DNA from: Parafilimonas terrae
GTDB lineage: Bacteria; Bacteroidota; Bacteroidia; Chitinophagales; Chitinophagaceae
NCBI RefSeq assembly: GCF_900115755.1
Contig: NZ_FOXQ01000004.1
Coordinates: forward strand, 124,001-188,000
Length of the DNA stretch: 64,000 bases
Reading direction: 5' to 3'
Position numbers and translations under genes: made by a program. The notes under the pieces are model-generated. The model did not search any database. It had not been told where the DNA came from and saw only the letters and a list, made by a program, of their open reading frames with translations. Below, in pieces: positions 9,006 through 17,184 of the stretch (the first letter of the stretch is position 1; each line of letters opens with the position of its first letter).

Positions 9006-10199
9006 CTAACTGTTAGCATAATCACTTAAATATTCAAAGCCGGGTGTAAGCTTTCCCTCTTTTAAAATAGTGGCTTTATCTATAATGCTGCTGCCTTTTA
9101 TATAATCACTCAATACATGCTTTATTAATTGCTCGCCAAAAAAACGGCTGGCATCGCGGGGCAGCTCGTTGGGCAAATTGCCAACAGCCATTACATCTAT
9201 ACTTGTTTTTAAATAAGGAGCGGTGCGTTGCAATGTAACCTTATCAACACCATAAACAGGATCGTTTATAGTGCAATCGCCAAGGTTAACGGGAATGCTG
9301 CCATGTGCATCATCGGTAATATCCGCAATGGTTTGTATTTTAAATCCATCCGCCTTTATATCATCTGCCTCAAATAAGCGTGGAATAGTAGCATCCCAGT
9401 AAACGCCGTTCATTAAAATATCTGTATGCAAAGTATATGGTTGAAAAAGGCATTCATACTGCGGCGCATTCGCATGAAAATCGTCCCTTGTATAAGTGCG
9501 CTTTTCTTTGTGCGTATATAAATCTGCACCTTTTAAATGCACATAAACAGGGTAAGAAAATGTTTTGTTTATATATTCATCAGGCTCCACTTCCTGCACA
9601 TCTACTATATTCATTATTTCGAGAATGCCATGCGCTACACGGCCGCTGCCTGTTACTGCAATTTTTACAGGCGGCAGCTTCAAACCAAAATACGTATGAA
9701 TTAATTCGAGATAATCTTTCTGTTTATAAACCCTTCCTAATTTATATGCACCGGTTCTTTCTCCATAAGCCATCAACCCGTTGTGCGCACCAACTATGCC
9801 TGCAAAAAAACCAAAACCGATAATACGTTGCCCGTCTTCATGTTCCAAACATTCATAGTCAATCAATGTAATTTTTTTCTTCACCATTTCCTGCATGAGC
9901 TTTTGATTATACGGCTGCAATTTTTTGGTGTGTGAAAAAAACATGTAGGCTTTATTGGCCAGCAGCATATTTACCGGCACTTCTTTAATGCCCAGCAACA
10001 GATCGCAGTTCGAAAGGTCTTCCTGCAATACAGCGCCGGAGCGCTCATATTCATTATCGCTGAAACAGCGCGTTGAAGATGGCTGAACAAGAATTTTAAA
10101 GTCAGTGCTTTTCAAAAGCCACCTGCATTGGGCAGGCGTAAGTGCAACACGATTATCAGCAGGGATTTTTCCTTCACGAATTAAACCTATAACGGGCAT
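9006..10199 (-). CDS. Saccharopine dehydrogenase (lysine-forming)/alanine dehydrogenase-like NAD(P) enzyme
   Basis: The 397-residue protein starts with IGLIREGKIPADNRVALTP, the N-terminal signature of the alanine dehydrogenase/transhydrogenase/LYS1 group. A nucleotide-binding segment follows at ~175-190 (KIAVTGSGRVAHGILEIM), and the C-terminal half contains ADITDDAHGSIPVN, recalling lysine-forming saccharopine dehydrogenase. The substrate is uncertain: lysine metabolism is the best guess, but many Bacteroidota homologues have no tested activity. It lies in the same direction as leuS, 69 bases after its stop. Confidence 0.72.
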   Translation of the reverse strand: MPVIGLIREGKIPADNRVALTPAQCRWLLKSTDFKILVQPSSTRCFSDNEYERSGAVLQEDLSNCDLLLGIKEVPVNMLLANKAYMFFSHTKKLQPYNQKLMQEMVKKKITLIDYECLEHEDGQRIIGFGFFAGIVGAHNGLMAYGERTGAYKLGRVYKQKDYLELIHTYFGLKLPPVKIAVTGSGRVAHGILEIMNIVDVQEVEPDEYINKTFSYPVYVHLKGADLYTHKEKRTYTRDDFHANAPQYECLFQPYTLHTDILMNGVYWDATIPRLFEADDIKADGFKIQTIADITDDAHGSIPVNLGDCTINDPVYGVDKVTLQRTAPYLKTSIDVMAVGNLPNELPRDASRFFGEQLIKHVLSDYIKGSSIIDKATILKEGKLTPGFEYLSDYANS

Positions 10200-10216
10200 G
10201 CAATATGTTTTGGTGA

Positions 10217-10262
10217 ATAGTAATGATGAATAATGAATACCTCACTACCCGCCATTCACCAC
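10217..10262. repeat. Short TGAATA/ATTCACC simple repeat cluster
   Basis: The leuS/dehydrogenase gap holds GTGAATAGTAATGATGAATAATGAATACC and then CCATTCACCACTCACAATT. Similar strings occur at 31505-31557 and 56970-57000 in this window. They look like members of an intergenic low-complexity repeat family built on GTGAATGG/CCATTCAC units. No gene is present. Confidence 0.4.
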
Positions 10263-10268
10263 TCACAA

Positions 10269-13200
10269 TTAAATAACAATATTTACCATCCTGTTTTTTA
10301 TAAAGATGATCTTCTTTGGTTCTTTGCCATCCAGCCATTTCTGAATCACATCGTTTTGCAGCACTATTTCTTCCACTTCTTTTTGAGAAGCGTCTAAAGA
10401 TATATTGATGGTTGTTCGCAGTTTACCATTTACGCTGATGGGGTATTCTTTGGATGACTCCACCAAATATTTTGCATCGAATGTTGGATAAACTGCATCT
10501 AAAACGCTGCCTTCATTGCCCAAAGTATGATATAGCTCTTCGGCAATAAACGGCGCATAAGAAGATAACATAATAACCAACGGTTGCAATATTTCTTTCT
10601 TATGGCATTTTAAATCGGCCAGTTCATTCGTGCAAACCATAAAGGCCGAAACAGCAGTATTATAAGAAAAGCGTTCAGTATCTTCTTCAATTTTTTTGAT
10701 GGCTTTATGGAGGATTTTTAATTCAGCATCGGTGGCTTTATCATTTGTTACAATAACCTCACCCCCCGCCCTCTCCAAAGGAGAGGGAGCCGTTGCAACT
10801 TCCTTGTAAAATAAACGCCAGAATTTTCTCAGGAAACGATGCACGCCTTCAATACCTTTTGTATCCCAGGGTTTGCTTTGCTCCACCGGCCCTAAAAACA
10901 TTTCATACATGCGGAAAGTATCGGCGCCATATTTATCAACCAGATCAGAAGGGTCAACTGTGTTGAATTTTGATTTGGACATTTTTTCGGTTTCAACACC
11001 GCAGATGTACTTGCTTGTTGAACTTTCAGAATAGATTGATCCGTCTTCTAAGATAAATATTGCATTTGCATATTCGCCGTTACGCCATTGTTTGAATTTT
11101 TCTATATCTAATTCAATGCCATCAACAATGTTTACATCAACATGACTTTCATATATAGAATAAGCCTCTATCTTAGCGCTACTTGAAATTTTGGCGACTA
11201 CCGTACGAATAATAGAATCAAATTCTTCCTTTTTAGCTTTATAATTACCATACTGCCCTTTTGAAACTACTATCTGTGGAAAATTCGGTTTTTCCTGCCC
11301 ATCTTTACCTTCATACCATAAAGCTACCCTATATACAAACCTCGAACTTCCTTGTATCATTCCCTGGTTCAACAATTTTTTATAAGGTTCATCAAAGCTT
11401 ATCAAACCAAGGTCAAATAAAAATTTCGTCCACATGCGGCTATATAATAAATGGCCGACTGCATGTTCAGTTCCGCCCACATACACATCCACCTGGTTCC
11501 AGTAATCGCTGGCTTTTTTAGAGCAGAAAGTTTCATTATTGTGCGGGTCCATATAACGCAGAAAATACCAGGAAGAGCCGGCGTAACCGGGCATGGTGGA
11601 AGATTCACGCAGTGCGACCTCACCCCCCGCCCTCTCCAAAGGAGAGGGAGCCACTGCAACACCGGTATCATCTCCGGCAATTAAACTTTCGCTGATCTTT
11701 TGTAATACCTGCGGCAAATGATCTATAACTTCATCATTAGTAAATCTTATCAATTTATACTCATACTCCTTTAGCCATTCAGTTCTTACTTCATCAAATT
11801 TTCTCTGTTCTTCTTTATTATGATACTCACCATCAATTTCCACAATTAACTTCTTTTCCAGACAAACAAAATCAGGAATATAGCCTGCAACGGGATGTTG
11901 CCTTCTGAATTTGCATCCGTTTAAATTTCTGTTTCTTAATTCCTGCCATAATTTGTTTTCAGCTTCAGTTTTATTCCGTCTGTTCTCTTTTGCATACACA
12001 GATAATATTTTCCATTGTTCGGGCGTACTGGTAATATATCCGGGCATTGAGCTTTTAGCTCCCCTCTCCTTTGGAGAGGGGTTGGGGGTGAGGTCAATAA
12101 TTGAACTTGCAGGAACTTCAATCCAATTTAAGTTGTTTGAAAGGGGGCCTTCACCATCCTTTCCCGGTTTTATATCTTCCATAGGTGGCAATTCCAGCGG
12201 CAATTCGCTTTCATCCAAAGGATAAGCAATGCCATCTTTCCAAACTATCGGGAAGGGTTCGCCCCAATAGCGCTGGCGGCTGAATGCCGCATCCCTCATC
12301 TTATAATTCACCTTGGCCTTGCCATAACCCAGGTCTTCTATTTCTTCAACTACTATTTTTATGGCATCACGCATCAGCATGCCGGTAAGAAAATTACTGT
12401 TTTCCAGTTCCGCATCTTTTGTTGGATTGGCTTCTTTGCCATTAAATGCTTCGCCGATAATATTGGTAATTTCTATATCGAAATGTTTGGCAAAACGAAA
12501 GTCGCGTTCATCGCCGCAAGGCACAGCCATAATAGCGCCGGTACCATAACCCGCCAACACATATTCACTGATATAAACAGGCACTTCGCGGTTATCAAAT
12601 GGATTGATTGCATACGCACCGGTAAATGCACCGCTAATGGTTTTCTCCGCCATGCGCTCACGCTCACTGCGGCTTTTGACCCAGGTAATATATTCTTCAA
12701 CTTCCTGCTTTTGTTCGGGCGTTGTTATTTCCTCAACCAGTTCATGTTCCGGTGCAACCACCATAAAGTCAACACCAAAAATGGTGTCAGGCCTTGTAGT
12801 AAATACACGCAGCTTTTTATCGCTGTCGCTTATTTTAAAATCAATTTCAGCACCGTAGCTTTTACCAATCCAGTTGGTTTGCATTTCTTTCATTGCCTCA
12901 CTGAAATCCACTGTTTCCAGGCCTTCCAGCAAGCGGTCGGCATATTCAGTAATGCGCAAATACCATTGGCGCAGCTTCTTTTTTACAACAGGATAACCGC
13001 CGCGTTCACTCACGCCATTCACCACTTCATCATTCGCCAGCACTGTTCCCAATGCTTCGCACCAGTTCACTTCGCCATAACCGCAATAAGCAAGGCGGTA
13101 TTCCATAAGAATATCTTGTTGTTGCTTCTCAGAGAAATTATTCCATTGTTCAGCAGTGAATGTATTACCGGTTGACGGCTGACCGTTAACCGTTGGCCGA

Positions 13201-13742
13201 AACTGAAAATTCTGATTTGGAAACGGATGATATTCATTGCCATCTTTTTCAAACGAAGCAACCAGCACATCAATGCTTTCTGCCTTTTTGGTTTGACGGT
13301 TATAGAATGATTTGAAAAGCTGCAGGAAAATCCATTGTGTCCATTTATAATAAGACGGATCGCTGGTATTTACTTCTCTTGACCAGTCGAAACTGAAAGC
13401 AATTTTATCCATTTGCTTCCTGAAGTTCTGAATATTCTGCGCCGTGGACACAGCGGGATGAATGCCATGTTCAATAGCATACTGCTCAGCGGGCAAACCA
13501 AATGCATCATAACCCATGGGATGCAAAACATTAAAGCCTTTTAAGCGTTTATAACGTGCATAAATATCGCTGGCAATATAGCCCAGCGGATGGCCCACAT
13601 GCAAACCCGCACCGCTTGGATAAGGAAACATATCAAGCACATAATATTTGGGTTTGGATGAATCGTTGCTTACTTTATATATTTCATTGGCGGTCCACCA
13701 GTCCTGCCATTTCTTTTCTATTTCGCTGAAATTATATTCCAT
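10269..13742 (-). CDS. leuS: Leucyl-tRNA synthetase with in-frame nuclease-element and repeat insertions
   Basis: Class-I synthetase charging tRNA-Leu. The HIGH-type motif (GLHVGHPLGY, residues ~45-54), the editing-domain region, the TMPGYAGSSWYFLRY segment and KMSKS (EKMSKSKFN) are all intact, so the enzyme should be active. At 1157 residues it is clearly longer than usual. D550-V709 is a 160-residue insertion: a DUF559 endonuclease domain between palindromic repeats, placed just before TMPGYAGSSW. V982-V996 is a 15-residue solo copy of the same repeat, and RPTVNGQPSTG (~183-192) is a different palindromic repeat. All keep the reading frame. The DVNIV region near KMSKS is normal for Bacteroidota LeuS. 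No second leuS is in the window. Confidence 0.96.
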   Translation of the reverse strand: MEYNFSEIEKKWQDWWTANEIYKVSNDSSKPKYYVLDMFPYPSGAGLHVGHPLGYIASDIYARYKRLKGFNVLHPMGYDAFGLPAEQYAIEHGIHPAVSTAQNIQNFRKQMDKIAFSFDWSREVNTSDPSYYKWTQWIFLQLFKSFYNRQTKKAESIDVLVASFEKDGNEYHPFPNQNFQFRPTVNGQPSTGNTFTAEQWNNFSEKQQQDILMEYRLAYCGYGEVNWCEALGTVLANDEVVNGVSERGGYPVVKKKLRQWYLRITEYADRLLEGLETVDFSEAMKEMQTNWIGKSYGAEIDFKISDSDKKLRVFTTRPDTIFGVDFMVVAPEHELVEEITTPEQKQEVEEYITWVKSRSERERMAEKTISGAFTGAYAINPFDNREVPVYISEYVLAGYGTGAIMAVPCGDERDFRFAKHFDIEITNIIGEAFNGKEANPTKDAELENSNFLTGMLMRDAIKIVVEEIEDLGYGKAKVNYKMRDAAFSRQRYWGEPFPIVWKDGIAYPLDESELPLELPPMEDIKPGKDGEGPLSNNLNWIEVPASSIIDLTPNPSPKERGAKSSMPGYITSTPEQWKILSVYAKENRRNKTEAENKLWQELRNRNLNGCKFRRQHPVAGYIPDFVCLEKKLIVEIDGEYHNKEEQRKFDEVRTEWLKEYEYKLIRFTNDEVIDHLPQVLQKISESLIAGDDTGVAVAPSPLERAGGEVALRESSTMPGYAGSSWYFLRYMDPHNNETFCSKKASDYWNQVDVYVGGTEHAVGHLLYSRMWTKFLFDLGLISFDEPYKKLLNQGMIQGSSRFVYRVALWYEGKDGQEKPNFPQIVVSKGQYGNYKAKKEEFDSIIRTVVAKISSSAKIEAYSIYESHVDVNIVDGIELDIEKFKQWRNGEYANAIFILEDGSIYSESSTSKYICGVETEKMSKSKFNTVDPSDLVDKYGADTFRMYEMFLGPVEQSKPWDTKGIEGVHRFLRKFWRLFYKEVATAPSPLERAGGEVIVTNDKATDAELKILHKAIKKIEEDTERFSYNTAVSAFMVCTNELADLKCHKKEILQPLVIMLSSYAPFIAEELYHTLGNEGSVLDAVYPTFDAKYLVESSKEYPISVNGKLRTTINISLDASQKEVEEIVLQNDVIQKWLDGKEPKKIIFIKNRMVNIVI
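10756..10799. repeat. Solo copy of the palindromic repeat inside leuS
   Basis: This 44-base stretch matches 11617-11660, the repeat at one end of the nuclease element, at 42 of 44 positions. It includes the hairpin CCCTCTCC-AAA-GGAGAGGG and the same flank ending in TGCAAC. In leuS it encodes V982-V996, including PSPLERAGGEV, in a loop that related synthetases fill with a few unrelated residues. It is in the same orientation as the 11617-11660 copy. Confidence 0.85.
11616..12095 (-). mobile_element. 480-bp DUF559 endonuclease element with palindromic terminal inverted repeats, in frame within leuS
   Basis: The ends are inverted copies of one repeat. The + strand begins GACCTCACCCCC at 11616 and ends GGGGGTGAGGTC at 12095. 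Each end continues into the palindrome CCCTCTCC-AAA-GGAGAGGG, giving ~36-base terminal inverted repeats that differ mainly in a two-base core (CG versus AA) plus one-base indels. Between them, on the minus strand, lie 132 codons of a DUF559 (Vsr-like, PD-(D/E)XK) domain: FRRQHP at ~613-618, the catalytic D624 (PDF), E635-x-D637-G and H641, then the usual RxxWL and LIRFTNDEV segment. The length is exactly 160 codons with no stop, so leuS stays open. No clear target-site duplication is visible. It could instead be an old domain insertion rather than an active element. Confidence 0.75.
13167..13196. repeat. Palindromic GGTTAACGGTC-type repeat inside leuS
   Basis: On the coding strand this reads AACGGTTAACGG, a four-base loop, then CCGTCAACCGGT, arms that pair at 10 of 12 positions. 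It encodes TVNGQPSTG near residue 185. The same vocabulary (TVNGQRSSVNRQP) is encoded by the repeat at 30149-30197 in gldD, so the two are probably members of one interspersed family that tolerates translation. Confidence 0.6.
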
Positions 13743-14006
13743 AATTAAGTTTAAAAGTTTACGTGTTCACGGATGCAGTTTCTAACGGTTTGATGTTTTA
13801 AAAAGTCTGACCATGTTTACCATTGTTGCAACTCCGAAAACCAGGAGAGCCAGCAGTAAGGCCAGGTCTGCTGCCGATTATTAAACAAAAACACTTATTG
13901 TAAAAGAATTTTTGCAATGGCTGCAAACCTAAGTAAAAGCTAAGAAAATATACTGGAATGAAGTTTTCCGGAATTAAAGCCGTTTTTTCAGGGCAAATGC
14001 TTCTGT

Positions 14007-15983
14007 TTATGGTGCAGCTTCTTCGCTTTCAAACGCTGCCTTTGCTGCATCAAGATGCTTTATGAATTTATCAATATCAGGATCATAACCATATTTAATA
14101 TTGCTCAGTATTTTTTGATCAGCCGTAATAAACATATACAGGGGTTGCGCATTGGAACCAAATTTGGTTATTTCGTAATCAAGATTTCTATCGCCTACAT
14201 TTTCAACTTCTTCCCCTCTTGCATTCTTATATCTTTCATCAGCGGCTAATTCTGTCGGCTCATCCACATATAAACTCACAAGCACAAAGTTTTCACTTAT
14301 TCGTTTCAACACTTCAGGATCGCTCCATACCTCCGCTTCCATTCTACGGCAGTTAGAACAGGAATAACCTGTAAAATCAAGCATAACAGGTTTATGCAAG
14401 GCTTTTGCAGCAGCTATGCCTTCATCCAGGTCGAAATAAGCGGTAAGGCCATGCGGCGCCGAAATTTTATCAGCAAACTTTTTAGGCGGTAATGCTGCGG
14501 ATTTCGTTTCATCGCTGTTATTTGAACCAGCATTAATATGCACCCTCGACAAATTAAAATCAAGCGTATAGTCCGGCGGAAGCCAGCCGCTTAAAGCCTT
14601 TAAAGGTGCGCCCCACATGCCGGGCAATAAGTATAAAGCAAAGGTGAAAGCAGCAATGGCAAAAAACAGGCGCGTGATGGTTAAATGCTTCACATCGCTG
14701 TCGTGATAGAATTTTATCTTGCCCAACAAATAAATGCCCAGCAATATGGCGAGCACAATCCAAAGCGCAATAAAAATTTCGCGGTCCAGCAGGCGCCATT
14801 TATATATCAAATCAACATTGCTTAAAAATTTCAGCGCTAATGCCAGTTCAATAAAGGCAAAGCTTACTTTAACGGTGTTAAGCCAGCCGCCACTCTTTGG
14901 CAATGAATGCACCAGCGAAGGGAATAAAGCCAGTATGGTAAACGGCAAAGCAAGCCCAACGCCAAAGCCAAACATACCCGCAATAGGGCCGGCCGCAATG
15001 CCTTCTGATGAAAGATAACTTAATAATTGCCCTGCTACAATGCCCGTGCAGCTAAAGGAAACAATCACCAAAGTGAGCGCCATGAAAAATATCCCGATAT
15101 AACCTTTTTTGCCTGCAAGCTTATCGGTTCTTGTTGACCATGATGAAGGCAGTGTAATATCAAACAAACCAAAAAATGAAAGTGCAAAAACAATGAAAAT
15201 GGCAAAGAACAATAAATTGGTTACAGGATGAATGGAGATTTTATACAACGTGGTATCGCCAAAAATTAATGTAAGCAATGTGGTGGGGATGCCATAAATA
15301 AGAATGATACAAAGCGAATAAAACAATGCATTTTTACGGCCTTGCTTTTTGCCGCCATAGTGATGCATGAAATAAGTTATAGTTACCGGGAACAAAGGAT
15401 AAAGACAAGGCGTGAATACGGCAATCAGCCCGGCAATTAAACCTATCCAGAAAAAGTTCAGCCAGCCCTTTGGCTTTTCATCTGTAATATTTATGCCTGT
15501 TATAGAAGCTTTTTCAGGCGCAACAGTCACTTCAATCTTTTCTTCGCCGCTGGGAAATTCATCACCAGTTTTACCAAGCCATGCAAACGAACCTTTAATA
15601 ACAGCGCTATCTTCTTTTTTTATTTTTAAAGGATAAGATATGATTGCTGAATCTGCGAAAGCCCTGAAAGTAGTTGCAGTGTTTTCATCGTTAATTAACT
15701 GAAGGTTGGAAGATTGGGTGATGCTTGTATCAACAAGATATTTAGCAGCATTGCTATCTAAATTAAGCTGCGATATAAAAGCATCATCTGTATTAAGTGG
15801 TTTAACAGAAAACAACAAAAAACTTTTATCAAGCTTTGCTTTTATTTTAAGATACACCAATGAATCATTTTTTCTTTCTGTTGAAAAAGAAAAATGAACC
15901 GGGGTGTTTTGTGCATGCACGTTAAAACAGCATGCCAATACAATCAGTAATAAAGAAAAGCATTTAATGCAGCGGCTTTGCAT
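14007..15983 (-). CDS. dsbD: Thiol:disulfide interchange protein DsbD
   Basis: It passes electrons from the cytoplasm to periplasmic thiol proteins. Domain order: signal peptide (1-24), a DsbD-alpha-like domain (~25-165), a membrane domain of about eight helices (~172-470) with the redox cysteines in FTPCLYPLFPVT (C193) and SFSCTGIVAG, and a C-terminal thioredoxin domain with CSNC near residues 540-543. The length of 658 is slightly above classical DsbD. The start codon shares one base with the stop of the upstream DsbD-N-domain gene. It probably serves cytochrome c maturation or periplasmic reduction. Confidence 0.93.
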   Translation of the reverse strand: MQSRCIKCFSLLLIVLACCFNVHAQNTPVHFSFSTERKNDSLVYLKIKAKLDKSFLLFSVKPLNTDDAFISQLNLDSNAAKYLVDTSITQSSNLQLINDENTATTFRAFADSAIISYPLKIKKEDSAVIKGSFAWLGKTGDEFPSGEEKIEVTVAPEKASITGINITDEKPKGWLNFFWIGLIAGLIAVFTPCLYPLFPVTITYFMHHYGGKKQGRKNALFYSLCIILIYGIPTTLLTLIFGDTTLYKISIHPVTNLLFFAIFIVFALSFFGLFDITLPSSWSTRTDKLAGKKGYIGIFFMALTLVIVSFSCTGIVAGQLLSYLSSEGIAAGPIAGMFGFGVGLALPFTILALFPSLVHSLPKSGGWLNTVKVSFAFIELALALKFLSNVDLIYKWRLLDREIFIALWIVLAILLGIYLLGKIKFYHDSDVKHLTITRLFFAIAAFTFALYLLPGMWGAPLKALSGWLPPDYTLDFNLSRVHINAGSNNSDETKSAALPPKKFADKISAPHGLTAYFDLDEGIAAAKALHKPVMLDFTGYSCSNCRRMEAEVWSDPEVLKRISENFVLVSLYVDEPTELAADERYKNARGEEVENVGDRNLDYEITKFGSNAQPLYMFITADQKILSNIKYGYDPDIDKFIKHLDAAKAAFESEEAAP

Positions 15984-16441
15984 TATTGTAGTTGAATATT
16001 AAAAGGAACGGTTTTAGGTGGTAAACACATTTTATCGTTGCATACCATATACTTAACAGTGCCTGAAAGATTTGTTTTTACAGGTGATTTTAATTTTACA
16101 GTTTGCACAAAAGATACTGTTTCGCCATAATATTTTACATCAATACCAAAAATTTCATCATGCACTGTTTTAGGCCTGCCATCTTCTGTTGTTTTGCCAT
16201 CAATGGTAACCAATGGGTTTCTTTTAAAAGTTACGGTGGTTGGCACTGGCCCGCCGGTTGGCGTATTCATAGAATAAATATGCCAATTAGGTTCAAGCGT
16301 AGCCGAAATGGTTACGATGTATTCTTTATCAGATTTTTTTGAGGCAGTGTAATTCCATTTCACAGGGTTCTGCACCTGCGCATTAAGCGCAGATAATACA
16401 ATAAGCACAGCAGCGAATGTTAACGTAAATCTTTTCATCAT
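15983..16441 (-). CDS. Secreted DsbD N-terminal-domain protein
   Basis: A 152-residue protein with a signal peptide (1-21) followed by a single immunoglobulin-like DsbD_N domain (PF11412 type). It contains HIYSMNTPTGGPVPTTV and the paired cysteines in YMVCNDKMCLPPKTV, which in DsbD receive electrons from the membrane domain. It lies directly upstream of dsbD and shares one base with it. It is therefore a likely partner or duplicated alpha domain of that protein. Confidence 0.83.
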   Translation of the reverse strand: MMKRFTLTFAAVLIVLSALNAQVQNPVKWNYTASKKSDKEYIVTISATLEPNWHIYSMNTPTGGPVPTTVTFKRNPLVTIDGKTTEDGRPKTVHDEIFGIDVKYYGETVSFVQTVKLKSPVKTNLSGTVKYMVCNDKMCLPPKTVPFNIQLQ

Positions 16442-16445
16442 ATCT

Positions 16446-17105
16446 CTAATTTAAACCTAATTCCTTAAAAATTTTCAAGCCATCCGTATTACCTAAAGCC
16501 GGTGACGCAGCACGTTCCGGGTGAGGCATCATGCCAAAAACATTGCCCTGTTTATTTTTAATGCCCGCAATATTTCTTAAAGCATGGTTAGGGTTAAATG
16601 CTTTATCCACATTACCCTTATCATCACAATAATAGTAAATTACCTGGCTATTGTTTTCAAGCTCATCCAGCACTTTCTCTTCTGCAAAATAACGGCCATC
16701 GCCATGCGCTACAGGTATTTTAAAAATATTGCCGGCAGCATTTTTAAGATGAATATTTTTACAAACAAATTGCTGGTTGCCATTTGGCAATAATGCACCG
16801 GGCAATAAACCGCTTTCACACAAAATCTGGAAACCATTGCAAACACCCAGCACTTTGCCGCCTTTGTTGGCAAATTCAACCACGCTTTGCATCATCGGGC
16901 TTAAACGGGCAATGGCGCCGCAGCGTAAATAATCGCCAAAAGAAAACCCGCCGGGCAGCACTATACAATCATTGGTACTGAACATACTGAGGTCTTTATC
17001 TTTATGCCAAAGCATTACCACCTCTTTATTCATGTCGTTTTGCAATGCATCCTGCATATCCCTGTCGCAATTAGATCCGGGAAAAACAACAATGCCAAAT
17101 TTCAT
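16446..17105 (-). CDS. purQ: Phosphoribosylformylglycinamidine synthase, glutaminase subunit
   Basis: It supplies ammonia from glutamine to PurL in the fourth step of purine synthesis. At 219 residues it has the class-I amidotransferase nucleophile Cys in GVCNGFQILCESGLLPG, the oxyanion region PGGFSFGDYLRCGAIAR, and the His-x-Glu pair in MMPHPERAASP. The start MKFGIVVFPGSNCDRD is diagnostic of PurQ. This is the separate small-subunit form; purL and purS are not in the window. Confidence 0.95.
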   Translation of the reverse strand: MKFGIVVFPGSNCDRDMQDALQNDMNKEVVMLWHKDKDLSMFSTNDCIVLPGGFSFGDYLRCGAIARLSPMMQSVVEFANKGGKVLGVCNGFQILCESGLLPGALLPNGNQQFVCKNIHLKNAAGNIFKIPVAHGDGRYFAEEKVLDELENNSQVIYYYCDDKGNVDKAFNPNHALRNIAGIKNKQGNVFGMMPHPERAASPALGNTDGLKIFKELGLN

Positions 17106-17184
17106 ATATAGTTTTTTTATTTTTTACAAATGAATATGCCTGATGCAACTTTACAAAATTAATCTTCCTAATACTAACATTAGC

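Noticed and set aside
10950-11420. Region before KMSKS in leuS as a further insertion
   Set aside because: HVDVNIV and the surrounding segment are, as far as I recall, normal for Bacteroidota LeuS, so this is lineage architecture rather than a new insert.
11616-12095. The leuS insertion as an intein
   Set aside because: There is no HINT-type start (Cys/Ser), no block B TxxH, no C-terminal His-Asn before a Cys/Ser/Thr. The domain is DUF559 between palindromes, so protein splicing is not supported.
12483-13175. 230-residue open frame antisense to leuS
   Set aside because: Lies entirely inside well-supported leuS on the other strand and has no recognisable domain.
13785-13880. Minus-strand small hydrophobic peptide (ADLALLLALLVFGVATMVNMVRLF) upstream of leuS
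   Set aside because: Looks like a membrane peptide but no usable start codon precedes the hydrophobic stretch; cannot be supported.
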